Source: Labia minor (taxonomy: Eukaryota; Arthropoda; Insecta; Dermaptera; Spongiphoridae). Taken from it: a stretch of 64,000 nt of DNA. Each line of letters opens with the position of its first letter. Positions within the stretch are counted from its first letter, which is position 1. The stretch covers positions 86,862,107 through 86,926,106 of the forward strand of contig OY720344.1 of NCBI GenBank assembly GCA_963082975.1, read 5' to 3'. Made by a program: the position numbers and the translations under genes. This document shows positions 45,328 to 56,437 of this stretch, piece after piece. The notes under the pieces are model-generated. The model saw only the letters and a program-made list of their open reading frames with translations. It had not been told where the DNA came from and did not search any database.

Positions 45328-45985
45328 ATACATACGAGTTTTGTTCAAAAGAAAAGGTGCATATTATTAATTATTTCGAAGAGTATTTATTTATTCATCA
45401 TTATCCATTTTGTGTCCCCTTCAAAATAATTCCCCTCAGATATAATGCACTTATGTCAGCGCTTCTTATAATCGTCGAAGCACTTCTGAAATACGCTTTT
45501 TGATATGGCCATCAGCTTGCTCTTCGATTCCGACTTTATTTCATCAATTGTGGCTTTCCTTTCATTGGTCTCTTCAGTTTTGGGAATAGAAAAAAGTCGT
45601 AGGGAGACAAATCTGGTGAATACGATGGCTGAGGCATGATTATGTTGTTGTTTTTGGCTAAAAAATCGGAAACAATGATGTGTGAGCTGGAGCATAATCG
45701 TGATGCAGAATCCATGATTTGTTTTTCCACAATTGCAATCGTTTTAGCCGTATTGGTTCAAGCAAATGTTGCATAACTTCCTTGTAGTATTACTTATTAT
45801 CAGTACGACCTGTTGGAAAGAACTCATGATGCACGAAGCCATTGTAATCGAAGAAAACTAAGCAAAACCTTCAATTGAACTTCTCTGCCTACTGTAAAGC
45901 GCTTGTACCACTTATAAACATTGTTTTGAGACAAAGTAGACTCACCAAATGCAACAGTGAAAATTTTAAGTGCGTTGGACTGAAA
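45328..45985 (-). pseudogene. Mariner transposase pseudogene, internally deleted
   Basis: On minus the N-terminal NALKIFTVAFGESTLSQNNV then YKWYKRF (about 45965-45900), a helix-turn-helix segment, is followed after a deletion by a DSASRLCSSSH segment that corresponds to the HDNAPAH catalytic box with its Asp region changed. MPQPSYSPDLSPYDFFLFPK (with the SPDL-P-DFFLFP box holding the last catalytic Asp), EIKSESKSKLMAI and FQKCFDDYKKR follow. At least one frameshift separates the last two blocks. The far end has TACGAGTTTTGTTCAAAAGA, a plausible terminal repeat. Confidence 0.85.
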
Positions 45986-46581
45986 GAAAAGATTTATGAT
46001 TATTATTATATTTTACAAATATATTTATTCTCTTCATATGAAAGATGATTATTATGTAATCGATAACTTAATAATTAATTTTTTTACTAAAAGCTTAAAA
46101 ATAATAATAAATAACCATGAAATTAGAAGGAATGTGTTTAATATTTGATTTTTGCAATTTGGTAAGATAATATAGAATAACTGATGATTGTTGACTCGTT
46201 GATGATTTCTAGGAGTAGAGATTCGACAATTTCTATTAGGATGATAATGATAGCGAAGTAAATGTTGCTTATTTGAGCCGACAGAAGATGAAATATTGTC
46301 CACAGAACTTTTTTATGAAAGTGGCGATGAAATTTTGACGAAAGAAGAGAGAGATATGAGTAATTTGAAATAAAAGAAGATAGGATTGATAAAGGAAAAA
46401 AAAGAATATTTAATGAAATGAATAATGGAAGGAATTATGAAAGGAATATATTTTGCCTAGAAGCATTAAATAAAGAGGAGAGACAGAGTGAATTTGATTG
46501 CTTTTTGAAAGTATAACTGAAGAAGTGGAAGAATAAAATTATAATGGTGGTCCCTCAATCTCAAAAGAAACCAAAATAAAA
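45986..46581. other. AT-rich DNA, nothing recognised
   Basis: Accidental frames only, for example 46052-46303 on minus. Confidence 0.45.
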
Positions 46582-46925
46582 TGGAGTGTCTCCACTCGAC
46601 TATCTCGCAAATTTGAATTGTATTAATTAACATATATTATATTTAATTAATTATAAATTAAAATAAATAAATAATATTTATTAAACCAGCGCGTGTTGGG
46701 CTCTTTGTTTATGAAACCAGGTCACGTGCTGGCGCGTGATTTGCAGTCGTGTTAAATTTAAATTTAAAAACTTTACTTTCATTTTTAATCCAAAATTTCA
46801 AAATTTTTAAAAATCAATAACACCACGTCACGTGGTGGCGCCTGATTGGTAACGTGTTAACAAATTTAAAAAAATATATATAGCAGTTTTATACAATTTT
46901 TAATCATATGACGAGATAGTAAAAA
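46582..46925 (-). mobile_element. HEL-B copy 5, internally deleted
   Basis: Left end TGGAGTGTCTCCACTCGACT ATCTCGC with intact hairpin, right end ACGAGATAGTAAAAAT. The body between the CAATTTTTAATCATATG block and the 5' end is missing, so only 344 bp remain. Confidence 0.8.
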
Positions 46926-47169
46926 TGAAAAGTGATCCTTCTTTGGTGAAAAAAATCAAATTAAATTGATTTACTCGATTCTATCAGCACGCAATTATTA
47001 TATATATATAGTCGAACCCGTTGCAAACGGTGTTTGCAATTTCAGTTTAAAAAGAATTTATCGTGGCGTGCAGCAATTAATTAAAAAGTTCTTTGAAAAC
47101 AACATTTTTCGTATAACTAATGATCATTTTATAGTAATTTTTATTTTGAAGTTGTTGGGAGTTCTGATC

Positions 47170-47310
47170 CTGGATATTAACAAATTAAAAAAACGATCTC
47201 TTTTGTCGATAAGTTCATGTTTAAGATTGACATTTGTTGATTGCGCTAATCTTTGGGCTGTTGCCTGGGTGTAATCCATGACATAGAGCTGGGCGTACTT
47301 GGAATAATCT
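47170..47310 (-). pseudogene. Helitron Rep N-terminal fragment, second copy
   Basis: Reads KYAQLYVMDYTQATAQRLAQ then STNVNLKHELIDKRDRF on minus. It matches part of the fragment at 37812-38400 with few differences. Only about 45 residues are present. Confidence 0.75.
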
Positions 47311-47519
47311 CGATTTTATCACACCACAGTGATTTAATTTTTCCCCCTATTGTATGTTCCGAAGAATGGTCTTGAGAATTGTTTACATTGGTTAAATAAT
47401 AACCTTCTATAATTTTATTTTCATCTTTATCATCAAGATTTGATATGAAGATATAAATTTTATTAAATATATATATATATATATAATATTTATATCTTAT
47501 CTTCTTATACGAGTAAAAA

Positions 47520-47825
47520 TTATTTGTTTGTTTGTAAATGGGTTCTCAAAAACCGCTCTAACGATTTTTTTGAAATTCACACCAGAGATAGTATTTATAA
47601 AGAAAAATTAAGTTTTATTGATCATATCTCTGAAAAATACATCTTTATTAGTTTTTTTTTTAATTTAAATGTATATATGTGACGTCACAGCCACCGCCTG
47701 TGAGATATCTACTTATCTATTCTTAAAATAAAATTAAAAATATTTATATTATATTCATATTTGATTTTTTTTTATTTCATTAATAGATATACATTTAAAT
47801 TATTTGAAATTGTTTCACACAACGT
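47520..47825 (+). mobile_element. HEL-A related fragment
   Basis: The GTGACGTCACAGCC box, TAAAATTAAAAATATTTATATT and CATTAATAGATATACATTTA followed by TTATTTGAAATTGTTTC match the 3' half of HEL-A. The upstream part (AAAAACCGCTCTAACGATTTTTTTGAA) is a different HINE-type core. Both ends are missing. Confidence 0.65.
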
Positions 47826-48074
47826 TTTGAAGATTTTATATTCGATTCGATATATAGTAGGAGAATTAAATGACGTTATCAATTTATTGTACTCCGGTAA
47901 ATATTATAAAATATTATTTACTAAATAATTTGAATATGTAGAAAAATTGAATGTAATCACGAAGGATAATATTTGAGAAGAATTTAAATCGAGGTATCAA
48001 TCGGGAAACCCCTGTTATCATGCAGTAAAGAGGCTTATCTCATCAAAATTATTATCAAAGGGAATCAAGACCAT

Positions 48075-48190
48075 GGACGCATAGGAAGGGACGTAAGAGA
48101 GATGGGACAAGGGCTCAGGTTAGGGACATTTGGAGAAATGTGGCCAAGAACTTTCGATTATCTTTGAGCCATATAAATAGATAGATATAA
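48075..48190 (+). pseudogene. Non-LTR retrotransposon tail, short copy
   Basis: GGAAGGGACGTAAGAGAGATGGGA, ACATTTGGAGAAATGTGG and CCAAGAACTTTCGATT followed by GAGCCATATAAATAGATAGATA match the last 110 bp of the 14864 copy, including the GATA tail. Confidence 0.7.
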
Positions 48191-49449
48191 CAAATATAAT
48201 TAATTTACTGATTAAATTAAAATATATTTTAAATAAGAACACAAAAAGAAATGAATGTTTTATGTAATATACTGATTGAAACAAAATGGATGAAAACCTT
48301 TTACTATTTTTAACCAAATACTATGTACCACTCGGGGGTACAGGGGGCGGAGCACCCGTCCAGGTGTGAAGGCCGAAGGCGCCCTGTGTGTGACCAGCTG
48401 GTTTATATTTAAACTAAACTCTTTTGATTACAAATTTCAATTGGTCTTAATCTTTTTCTCAAATAGCGTGTCTTTTTTCCATGTTGTCCTTAGACCAAAC
48501 AACCTGTCTAGATCTGCAAATTTAAAACTCAAGTTAAAATCCATGAGTACATTTAAAGTGAATTTATTGTTATTGTTTTGTTTGTTTGTTTGTCCCTCGC
48601 GAATGGGTGATCCAAACACTTGTCTTGAATGAATGGAAAGGTATTTCTAACTTTCAAAAGATCATTTTTTATAAAAAAAAAATATCTTTTTTAATATTAT
48701 CTCATGAGATTCCGACTTTTTTTTTTCTTTTTTTCGGATTATTTTAAAAATGATTGTCTGAATATCACAACTTGTTTTCTTAATATATATATATATATAT
48801 ATATATAAAGCAAAAAGGTCTTTTTACCATTTCTTCATTTTTTTTTACTTTATCTTTCTTTTAGTAAACTTTTGAAGAAATAAAAAGTTTTTGTCAGAGT
48901 TCCAACAGTAGTTAATAGAAACCTTTTCTTCTGTGTGGACATCGTAAATATTTTTCTTCAAATTTCCAATGCCAGAAAATCACTTCCACCTGAATTGTTG
49001 TGATGTTTTTTCAGTATAATTGATGATTCACATATTTATGAATAGAATATATCCCTCTCCCTTTTTTTAAACCAATAAAATTACTTTAAATTATCTTTGA
49101 ACTTTATTTATTATATATACTTCACTTTATTTATTATTTGTAATTTAATTTAAAAATAACATTTCTAAAATTGGAATTTTTATTTTTATTCTTTGCATCT
49201 TCGATACTAAAAAGAAGCTATTTTTAGATAGAAGGAATATTCAATGTCGGTTAATATGATAATGTTTATGTCGTTGAAAAATAACTAACTTTTAATAAAA
49301 ACATTATGTTATTATTACTATTAATATTTATTAATTCTATTATATAAATATATATCATTATCTATTATTACAGTGAAAGTTAAATAAAATGATTTAAATA
49401 TAAATTATTTTTATAAATGGGGAAAAGAAGAAAAGCAGTGTAGAATAAA
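48191..49449. other. AT-rich DNA with a GC-rich patch and (TA)n
   Basis: A GC-rich patch at about 48330-48400 (GGGGGCGGAGCACCC, GAAGGCCGAAGGCGCC) stands out but has no partner here. The TA run is at 48785-48807. Frames around 48366-48632 are unsupported. Confidence 0.4.
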
Positions 49450-49629
49450 TCGGAAGTGGTAGTTTACAAAGTATTAATTTTATATTCATTATCCCAAAAT
49501 ATTTCACTTAAAATATATTAGTAATTAATAATTGAGAAATTAAACTAAAAATAAAAACTAAGATAATATAATTTAGTCATTTTAATTCAAGTTTATAAAA
49601 ATTTTTTTTTTATACTTGATATATATACA
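49450..49629 (+). mobile_element. HEL-A internal fragment, cut by a SINE
   Basis: CGGAAGTGGTAGTTTACAAAG through AGATAATATAATTTAGTCAT and TTTATACTTGATATATATA matches the 3' part of the 40507 subfamily. The SINE begins exactly where the match stops. Confidence 0.7.
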
Positions 49630-49930
49630 TAAGAGCGCCACAGGTTGTGATGGCTAGCGTCGCTGACTCACATTCTCTTGGTCCCGGGTTCAAGTCCGGG
49701 GCCTGGCAAGGGAATTTCTCTAACTGGGGTCTATGGGACAGAGTCAGCCCAGCCTCCGGGATCAACATTGGGAAGCTACTTGATAAAATAGTAGCGCCTC
49801 CGATCAAGAGAATCAAGGTAAAGTTTGAGATGACCCGTTCTACTGATCATAGGATACCTCATTGATATAACCGGTTTGATAGGCGTTGTCCTTGCGTAAG
49901 ACGTACAAAAGTCAGAGGATATATATAATG
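49630..49930 (+). mobile_element. tRNA-derived SINE, copy 2 (fuller)
   Basis: The head GCGCCACAGGTTGTGATGGC TAGC precedes an exact B-box GGTTCAAGTCC (49687-49697) lying in a CCCGG/CCGGG T-arm-like stem. An A-box-like TGGCTAGCGTCG precedes it. The body ends GACGTACAAAAGTCAGAGG. Inserted in a HEL-A fragment. Overlapping frames (49610-49865) are by-products. Confidence 0.78.
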
Positions 49931-50974
49931 TTGTTTGGAAATTAATGCAAACTATCAAATTAGAGTGGGTAAGGCTATCTTGTTTAAGGAAAATTGGAAG
50001 GGACCCGACTAATAAATAATACAATAATAATTTACCAATGAAAGAAATGAAAAATTTGTAAACTGAAAAAAAGAGTGGTGTTGAATAATAAAACAATTTG
50101 GGTTTGATTTTATGATAAAATAAGGAATTTAATAAAAAAAATAAATGAAAAGAATAATATGAAAAAATTATAATTATTATAATGGAAACAAAGAGAAATT
50201 TCCTGTGGCAAAAAACAAATAAAACTCCGTAAAAATTAATTTACTGAAAAATATTGAATCGAATCTGGATGATGAAATGAATAGCAAATTAAACTTACCA
50301 AATAAGCCCTTTGTATAGTAAATCAAAAATATGATTTAGTTATAGAGAAATTAATTTTAAATAAAATTAATTTCGAATATTTTAGCAAAGTTATAATTAT
50401 ACTCCTAAAAGAGGGGGCACAAACATAATAATATAATGTGGCTAAAAAGTGAATGAGGGTGAGAAGACTGTGTAGAGTCCCCATGTGAATTATGAAAATA
50501 AGAAGTGGGGGTTTGATTCGGAAATGCAAACCCCGGAAAGTTCTCTTGGCCCCTATTTTAGAAAATTACATAATACATGACAGTTATTATATGGCAAACG
50601 AATTATATAACTAATTATTAATTAGACTAATTATTTTTGAAAATTAATTTTCTAATTAAAATATATAAAATCAAAAAAGTGGTGGCAAATTCGAAATTTG
50701 TCAAAAACATGTTCGAACAGACTACAAGGTAATCAAACACTGATTACAATTTTGTGGTAACAAAATACAATATTATATAATAAAGGCTGTATTAAGAATT
50801 AATAAAGTAATAGTTATAAAACATAAGTCAAAATTAATCATATGTAAACATACTAGAACACAACCTCTGGATATTAAATGAATGTACAATGATATATAGA
50901 AACATTTTCTTTTAAAGAGTGGCCGTTTAACTAATTTAGGTGTTGTTTTAAAATTCAAAGCTAGGTGTATTTTT
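49931..50974. other. AT-rich DNA, nothing recognised
   Basis: Accidental frames only (49776-50096, 50323-50529 and 50773-50958 on minus). Confidence 0.45.
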
Positions 50975-51205
50975 TTCGATTTGAACCAGCCAGGTTGGCA
51001 CAGGATGATGCATCCTGGCCGGTTGCCTGGAAACCCACATCGATCCCCACTCGTCAGTTCTTTCGGGATGGGGTGATGACTCTCCCGATTGCTTTAAGCC
51101 TTTCGAATCTGTAGTTCTGGTCGACTAAAAACGAATTGTCCGTTCGTAGATCGAATCCCACGAGGTGGAATTGATGACAGAGCGAGAAAAAAAAAGAAAA
51201 AAATA
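50975..51205 (+). mobile_element. Candidate SINE with B-box and A-rich tail
   Basis: Starts with a GC-rich segment containing the palindrome CAGGATGATGCATCCTG (about 51000-51017). An A-box-like TAGTTCTGGTCG (about 51112) and a B-box-like GATCGAATCC (about 51150) are spaced as in tRNA genes. It ends in GAGAAAAAAAAAGAAAAAAA. No second copy is in the window, so the family is unproven. Confidence 0.5.
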
Positions 51206-51850
51206 AAATTGCTGCAAGAACAAATCCATAATGACTTTTATTGAGTAATAAACCAATAAATTTCCCTTATTTGTGAAACTTTTCCAAAAGGAGAGCAGAA
51301 AAAAGAACTCACAAATATTGTTATTAATAATACACGTAATTTATTTGTTATGAAAAAAATAAAAAAATACTGATATAAAATATTAATTCTTATTATTTCC
51401 GCTTATCTGAAAATTCTAATAATATATTTAAATTCATATACCTATTTAAATATATATATATATATATATATAAAACTTAATGTAAATTATGCCCAATGAA
51501 AATCAATTCTATGTAGTTTTTATAATGATAAAAATTTCAATAAATTTAAAATTGAAATTATTATATACATTTATAGTTAGGTTAGTAATTTTATAACAAT
51601 ATTCATTTATATATACATAATTGTGAAAAGTTAATGGGGGCTTATTGAGATTGAAATTCGGACATTTTGAAGCTTATTAACTCAGGATATATACACTTAT
51701 TCTATTCTAGTAAACATTTTATGTCTATATTGCTTTAAATTTAAATTTTTTTTTATGATTAATATATTTATTAAAAAAACTAGAAATTAATTTTTTGGTC
51801 ATTAATCCTTCAATTAAAATATCTTGATTTAATTAACATTTTTATTTCAT
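51206..51850. other. AT-rich DNA with (TA)n at about 51450
   Basis: Nothing else recognised. Confidence 0.5.
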
Positions 51851-52534
51851 TTTTACTATCTCGTCATAGAAAATTTTCGATGTCGAGATTTTGATGTTTT
51901 TATACGTTTCGAAGGTCCCTGATTCATTGTCTCTAAGGTTGAGAAAAATGTCTCTGTGTGTGTATGTCTGTATGTTTGTGTGTGTATGTAGACAAGATTA
52001 CCCAAAAACGGTCTGAGCTAGAATAATGAAATTTGGTACTTGGGTATTATTCAAAATTCGTTGTTTTCTATCCACTTTTGATAAATGTACCTCATTCGGA
52101 AGAGGGTCATTACCTAACTGATTTTTTACCTCTAAACTGACCGTAAAAATAAAGATATATGTTTGATAGTTTTTCACACGATTAAAAATTGTATAAAACT
52201 GCTATATATAGAATTTCTGCTTGATTGAATCACTGAAAGTACCGGAATTAATTTTTTTAATTTTTTAACACGTTACTGCCAATCACGCGCCAGCACGTGA
52301 CGTGGCGTTATTAATTTTTAAAAATTTTTAAATTTTGACTTAAAAATGAAAGTAAAGATTTTAAGTTTAAATTTAATATATGTTAATTAATTAATTTAAT
52401 TGAATAACAATACTATACTGTAATTTTTTTAAATTAATCAATTCATTCAATTTAAGTATACTTATAATTTAATTGTAATATTTGTTTCTTAATCCAATTC
52501 AAATTTGCGAGATAGTCGAGTGGAGACACTTCAG
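51851..52534 (+). mobile_element. HEL-B copy 6, near full length
   Basis: 5' TTTTACTATCTCGTCATAGA, microsatellite slot TGTGTGTGTATGTCTGTATG (about 51955-51975), core AGCTAGAATAATGAAATTTGG, then CACGTGACGTGGCG. 3' GCGAGATAGTCGAGTGGAGACACT with one mutated hairpin base pair. Good reference for the family. Confidence 0.85.
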
Positions 52535-53600
52535 TTTTTAATACTATATAATTAGAGAATTTTTGGAACTTTTAAGACAAACAAATATATTTATTATTAT
52601 TTATTTTTTTATAGATTTACATCATTGTAAATAATATTATATTTTGACAAAAATGTTTAACTAAATTTTATTTGTAAATTTTAATAAAGTGATCTATCAA
52701 ATGTATAATACAATAGTCAATGCATAGTAGAATAAAACAATTTTAAGATCTTTTTAAATTAAGTATTTATTAATAATATAATTTTTTTGTTTCAATCAAT
52801 AGTTTTATAAAATGTTTAAGATATGTTTTAATCTTTTTTTTTCAGTTTCTTTATATTTTGTTATTCTTGGAAAGTCCAATTATAATAAAAAAATCATAAT
52901 TAATGATAAAATGATTATTAAAGAGTAATATATTATTCCATTATTTTATATATCTACAACATGAATTTACTAATAATCTGATTTATCATATATTAATTAA
53001 AATGAAGAAGAAATTAAAAAAAAATAACATTGGTATAATATAACAGAATAAAAAAAAAAATAATATTCAATTTATTTCAATTTCAATAAATTTCTATACA
53101 GGTATTACAACAGGGAGCGTTAGACGGTCACTAAAAATATATATTACTTTCTTTAAAAAAAAATTGGTTTATTGAATATATGTATCGATCGTTGTTGAAT
53201 GGGTATTATTATATTATAGGTGATAAATAGAGCAGATACGCCAGGATCCATCTCCCTACGTATAATTTAATTTCTCTTTTGTTGTAAAACATACTTTCAT
53301 CAAATTTATCTCTTTAGTCAAATTTTTAATGAAAAAGTTTTAAAGAGCATACTATATTTAGTTGAATGCATCACAAAGGTATTTTATTCGGTTGATTTTG
53401 TCAAAAACTTCCACTCGTCCTGTAGAAAATTCAATATAAATTTATTTCAAAAAAATTAATCACTTATATATATTTCGAGGAATAATATGAGTAATATATA
53501 TACTATATAAAATGACATATAAACCTAAATTTATCTTGGGAAAATTAAACTATTATCTAAGAAGAAATAGAAATAAACACATTTCTTTATTCTATAAACT
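52535..53600. other. AT-rich DNA, nothing recognised
   Basis: No feature supported. Confidence 0.5.
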
Positions 53601-53608
53601 AATATATT

Positions 53609-53775
53609 CAAGAATGGGAAGAATAGCGATTCTTTTTGGATTTAAATTGAAGAATCCATCCGATCCAGGATTTTCGAATCTCTATTTTTACCAAAGAATG
53701 GAAAAAAAAGATTTAGATCCAGATCCGAAAATCCCGGTTTTACTTCTAAAAGAATAACGATCCTGTCCATCCCTG
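53609..53775. mobile_element. Short hAT MITE with perfect 8-bp duplication
   Basis: Left CAAGAATGGGAAGAATAGCG and right (complement) CAGGGATGGACAGGATCG are related inverted ends that stay similar for about 35 bases. AATATATT flanks both sides (53601-53608 and 53776-53783). The 81-codon frame at 53512-53757 runs through it and is not a gene. Confidence 0.78.
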
Positions 53776-53783
53776 AATATATT

Positions 53784-54832
53784 TTATTATTCAATATATT
53801 GTTATAAGCATTGTTATTTTATATTTGATATACATTCGACTAAATTAAGAAATTATTTTTAATATTAATATGAGTGTAACTACTTTGGATGGTTACTGGT
53901 TTCCTGGGTAGTATTTATCAACAATCTATATACAATTACTTTTTTCAAGTCATTTCTGATATTGATTTGTGTTTTGTTTGTTTCAGGTGAGTGACATTCT
54001 CAGGCATTCTTGTTTGATCAGTGCAATTGCTCTCCACTTTACTAAGGGTAAGCATAAGTAGATAAACAGTATGAAAGGGCAATCCTAACGTCACCATTCA
54101 GGTCAACAAGCAAATCTATTTTAACCCCTTCAGCTCTATTCCAAACTACCCATTCCCTTTCCATCTCTCATGAACTTCCATCCCTCACTCTTGCAGTTTC
54201 GCATTTCCATCAATTAGCGTATCAACATTCATCGGAAATTAGTCAAGTGAAATGACACTTAATTGGCCGGACTAATCCAGCTTAAACTTAAAATTTACAT
54301 TAAAAAAATAATAAAATAATCATTAAGATAAATAATTCATTAATATTGTAGTATTTTTTTGTAATTTTTAAAATATGTATGGAGATATTATTTATTTTTT
54401 ATATGAAATAATACTGTTTTATTGGTTGACATAATTAGTAATATGAAAAATTATAGGAAAATCTAGAAATATTTATCAATTATATTTTTGGAAAAGTTTA
54501 TGAATTCTATGAAAAAATCAGAGAATTTTCTTAATCGACATTTTCAACCTCCAAAATAAATTGTGTTATCTGTTCCAAACCATTAGTTTTAACGTTTGTT
54601 GATGTCAGAAAGTATCGTTTAAGGACAAATTCTATATTGGTTAACTAAAGAGTTGTTGTTTGCCTTCCTTAGTAAAAATATGAAATAAAATCACTGCAAA
54701 AGTTAGTTTTTTAGAGTTCAGATTGAATTTATCAGACAAAACTCTTCATTATAATATACAAAGTAAAATAAAACATTTGATAAAGCGAATTAATTAGAAC
54801 ACATGTAATCTGAAAATATGTTTGTTTAATAT
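53784..54832. other. AT-rich DNA with a possible micro-exon
   Basis: TTGTGTTTTGTTTGTTTCAG at about 53968-53987 is followed by about 60 bp of less AT-rich DNA and then GGGTAAGCA at about 54045, a donor-like site. Coding potential is not shown. Nothing else recognised. Confidence 0.3.
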
Positions 54833-55145
54833 CTATCTATCTATCTCTGTGGCTCTACGGAACTCGAAAGTTCTTGGCCGCAGCAACCACACCCCTCCAA
54901 GTATTCCTATTCTGAGCCACAACCCTCCATCTCTCTCACGTCCTTTCCCACATTATCCATTCACCGCATCCTTGGTCTTCCAAGTGGACGTTTCCCACTC
55001 GATCTCCCTACCAATACATTCTCTTCTCCCATTCTAACCACGTGTCCTGCCCACCGCACACACAGCTTTCTCAATTTTATAATTCTAACTATATCTGAAG
55101 ATGCATGCAATTCCTCATTATGCAATCTTCGCCATTCCCCGGTGT
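54833..55145 (-). pseudogene. Non-LTR retrotransposon tail
   Basis: On plus the tail reads TCTATCTATCTATCTCTGTGGC then TACGGAACTCGAAAGTTCTTGG, the complement of the NFRVP end plus GATA tail. It extends to GCGAAGATTGCATAATGAGG, the LHNEEL region. Same span as the 14864 copy, with small losses. Confidence 0.82.
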
Positions 55146-55957
55146 TAAATATAAATAAATAATAATTATTATATAATTAATATAAATGTTTGTTTAATAT
55201 AAATAATAAATAATAAATGTTAACATTTACATTTTTCACGATTTCAAAAGAAAAAGAAAAACGTAAAGGCAGAACAAAATAATTTAACAATAATTCTTTT
55301 TAAAAATTAAATTCGTTTCATGATAACAATCGCATTATTATTATCCCCTTTTTATTTAAAATCAAGATATGTGTTTATAGATGACGGACGAGAGGAGAAA
55401 AAAAGAACGGTAGTACAACTTTTTTTGTGCTTCTTTCATTTAAAAGATGTTTATGCCTTGATTCTCTCTTTTTTTAATTTACTGTTTTTAAGGAGCTTAT
55501 TAAAAAGCTATTCATAGATCTTTGAAGTTTAATTTAATTAAGATTTAAGGCTATAAAGAATTATTCAATGTATTCAAAAGCGTACAAAAACTCTCATCAT
55601 CAATTCATCCTTCCCCTCTTACTTTATAAACACCCTATCTCCGAGCTTCAATAATGAGTTTGTTTTTTTTTATTATATATATATATATATATATAGGGAG
55701 AGAGATAGAGAGAGAGAGAGAGAGATAAGGATTTTATTTATTTATCTGATTAAGCTAATTAAATATAGGAATATACATATGTATACCTTTAAATAAACAT
55801 TGATTAACTTTCTGATGGAGCTTCAATTATTGTTACGATTTTATCATCCATACAAGAAAATTATTATATATTTATTTAGCTTAAACTTAGGTTCATTTGT
55901 CCTATTATTTTGAATATAAATAATTTTTGGAGGTTATAGCTATTTACCCTTTCATAT
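55146..55957. other. AT-rich DNA with (TA)n-(GA)n microsatellite
   Basis: A TA run and then GAGAGAGATAGAGAGAGAGA lie at about 55675-55725. Nothing else recognised. Confidence 0.5.
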
Positions 55958-55959
55958 AA

Positions 55960-56437
55960 TATGAGCTGTGGCCAGGCACAGAACCGATCAACAATGAAAT
56001 AAATTAACTTATATATATATAAAGTATAAAAAAATATGTTTAAAACTTGAATTAAAATGACTAAATTTTATTATCTTAGTTTTTATTGTTAGTTTAATTA
56101 ATCAATTATTTATCAATACCAAATTTTAAGTGAAATATTTTCTAACTATGAATATAAAATTAATACTTTGTAAACTACCACTTCCGGTTTCCGAATATAC
56201 ACCAAAAGTTGATGAATTCGTGATACTGATGCATTAAGTAAATATACCAAATTTCATCAAAATCCTTTGAGCCGTTTAAGCTATTATACACGTCTATACG
56301 GACACACAATGGAAAGACGGACGGACAGACAGATATCATACTAAAAATACTTTTTTCTGTTAACGTGAAGATATGTAAAAAATCTCCTCATGTAAAATTT
56401 GGTGTGAAAATAATCCATCGCTTCCTATCTTTGGTCA
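55960..56437 (-). mobile_element. HEL-A copy 7, degraded ends
   Basis: The 3' hairpin CTGTG-GCCAGG-CACAG (55966-55981) is intact. The adjacent inverted repeat is reduced to ACCGATCAACA and the 5' repeat to ATCTTTGGTCAT. The body matches the 40507 copy, including the CTGTCCGTCCGTC slot read on minus. Confidence 0.78.

Noticed and set aside
53512..53757. 81-codon frame that looks gene-like
   Set aside because: Most of it lies in a 167-bp hAT MITE with an exact 8-bp duplication. The first third is low-complexity AT-rich DNA.
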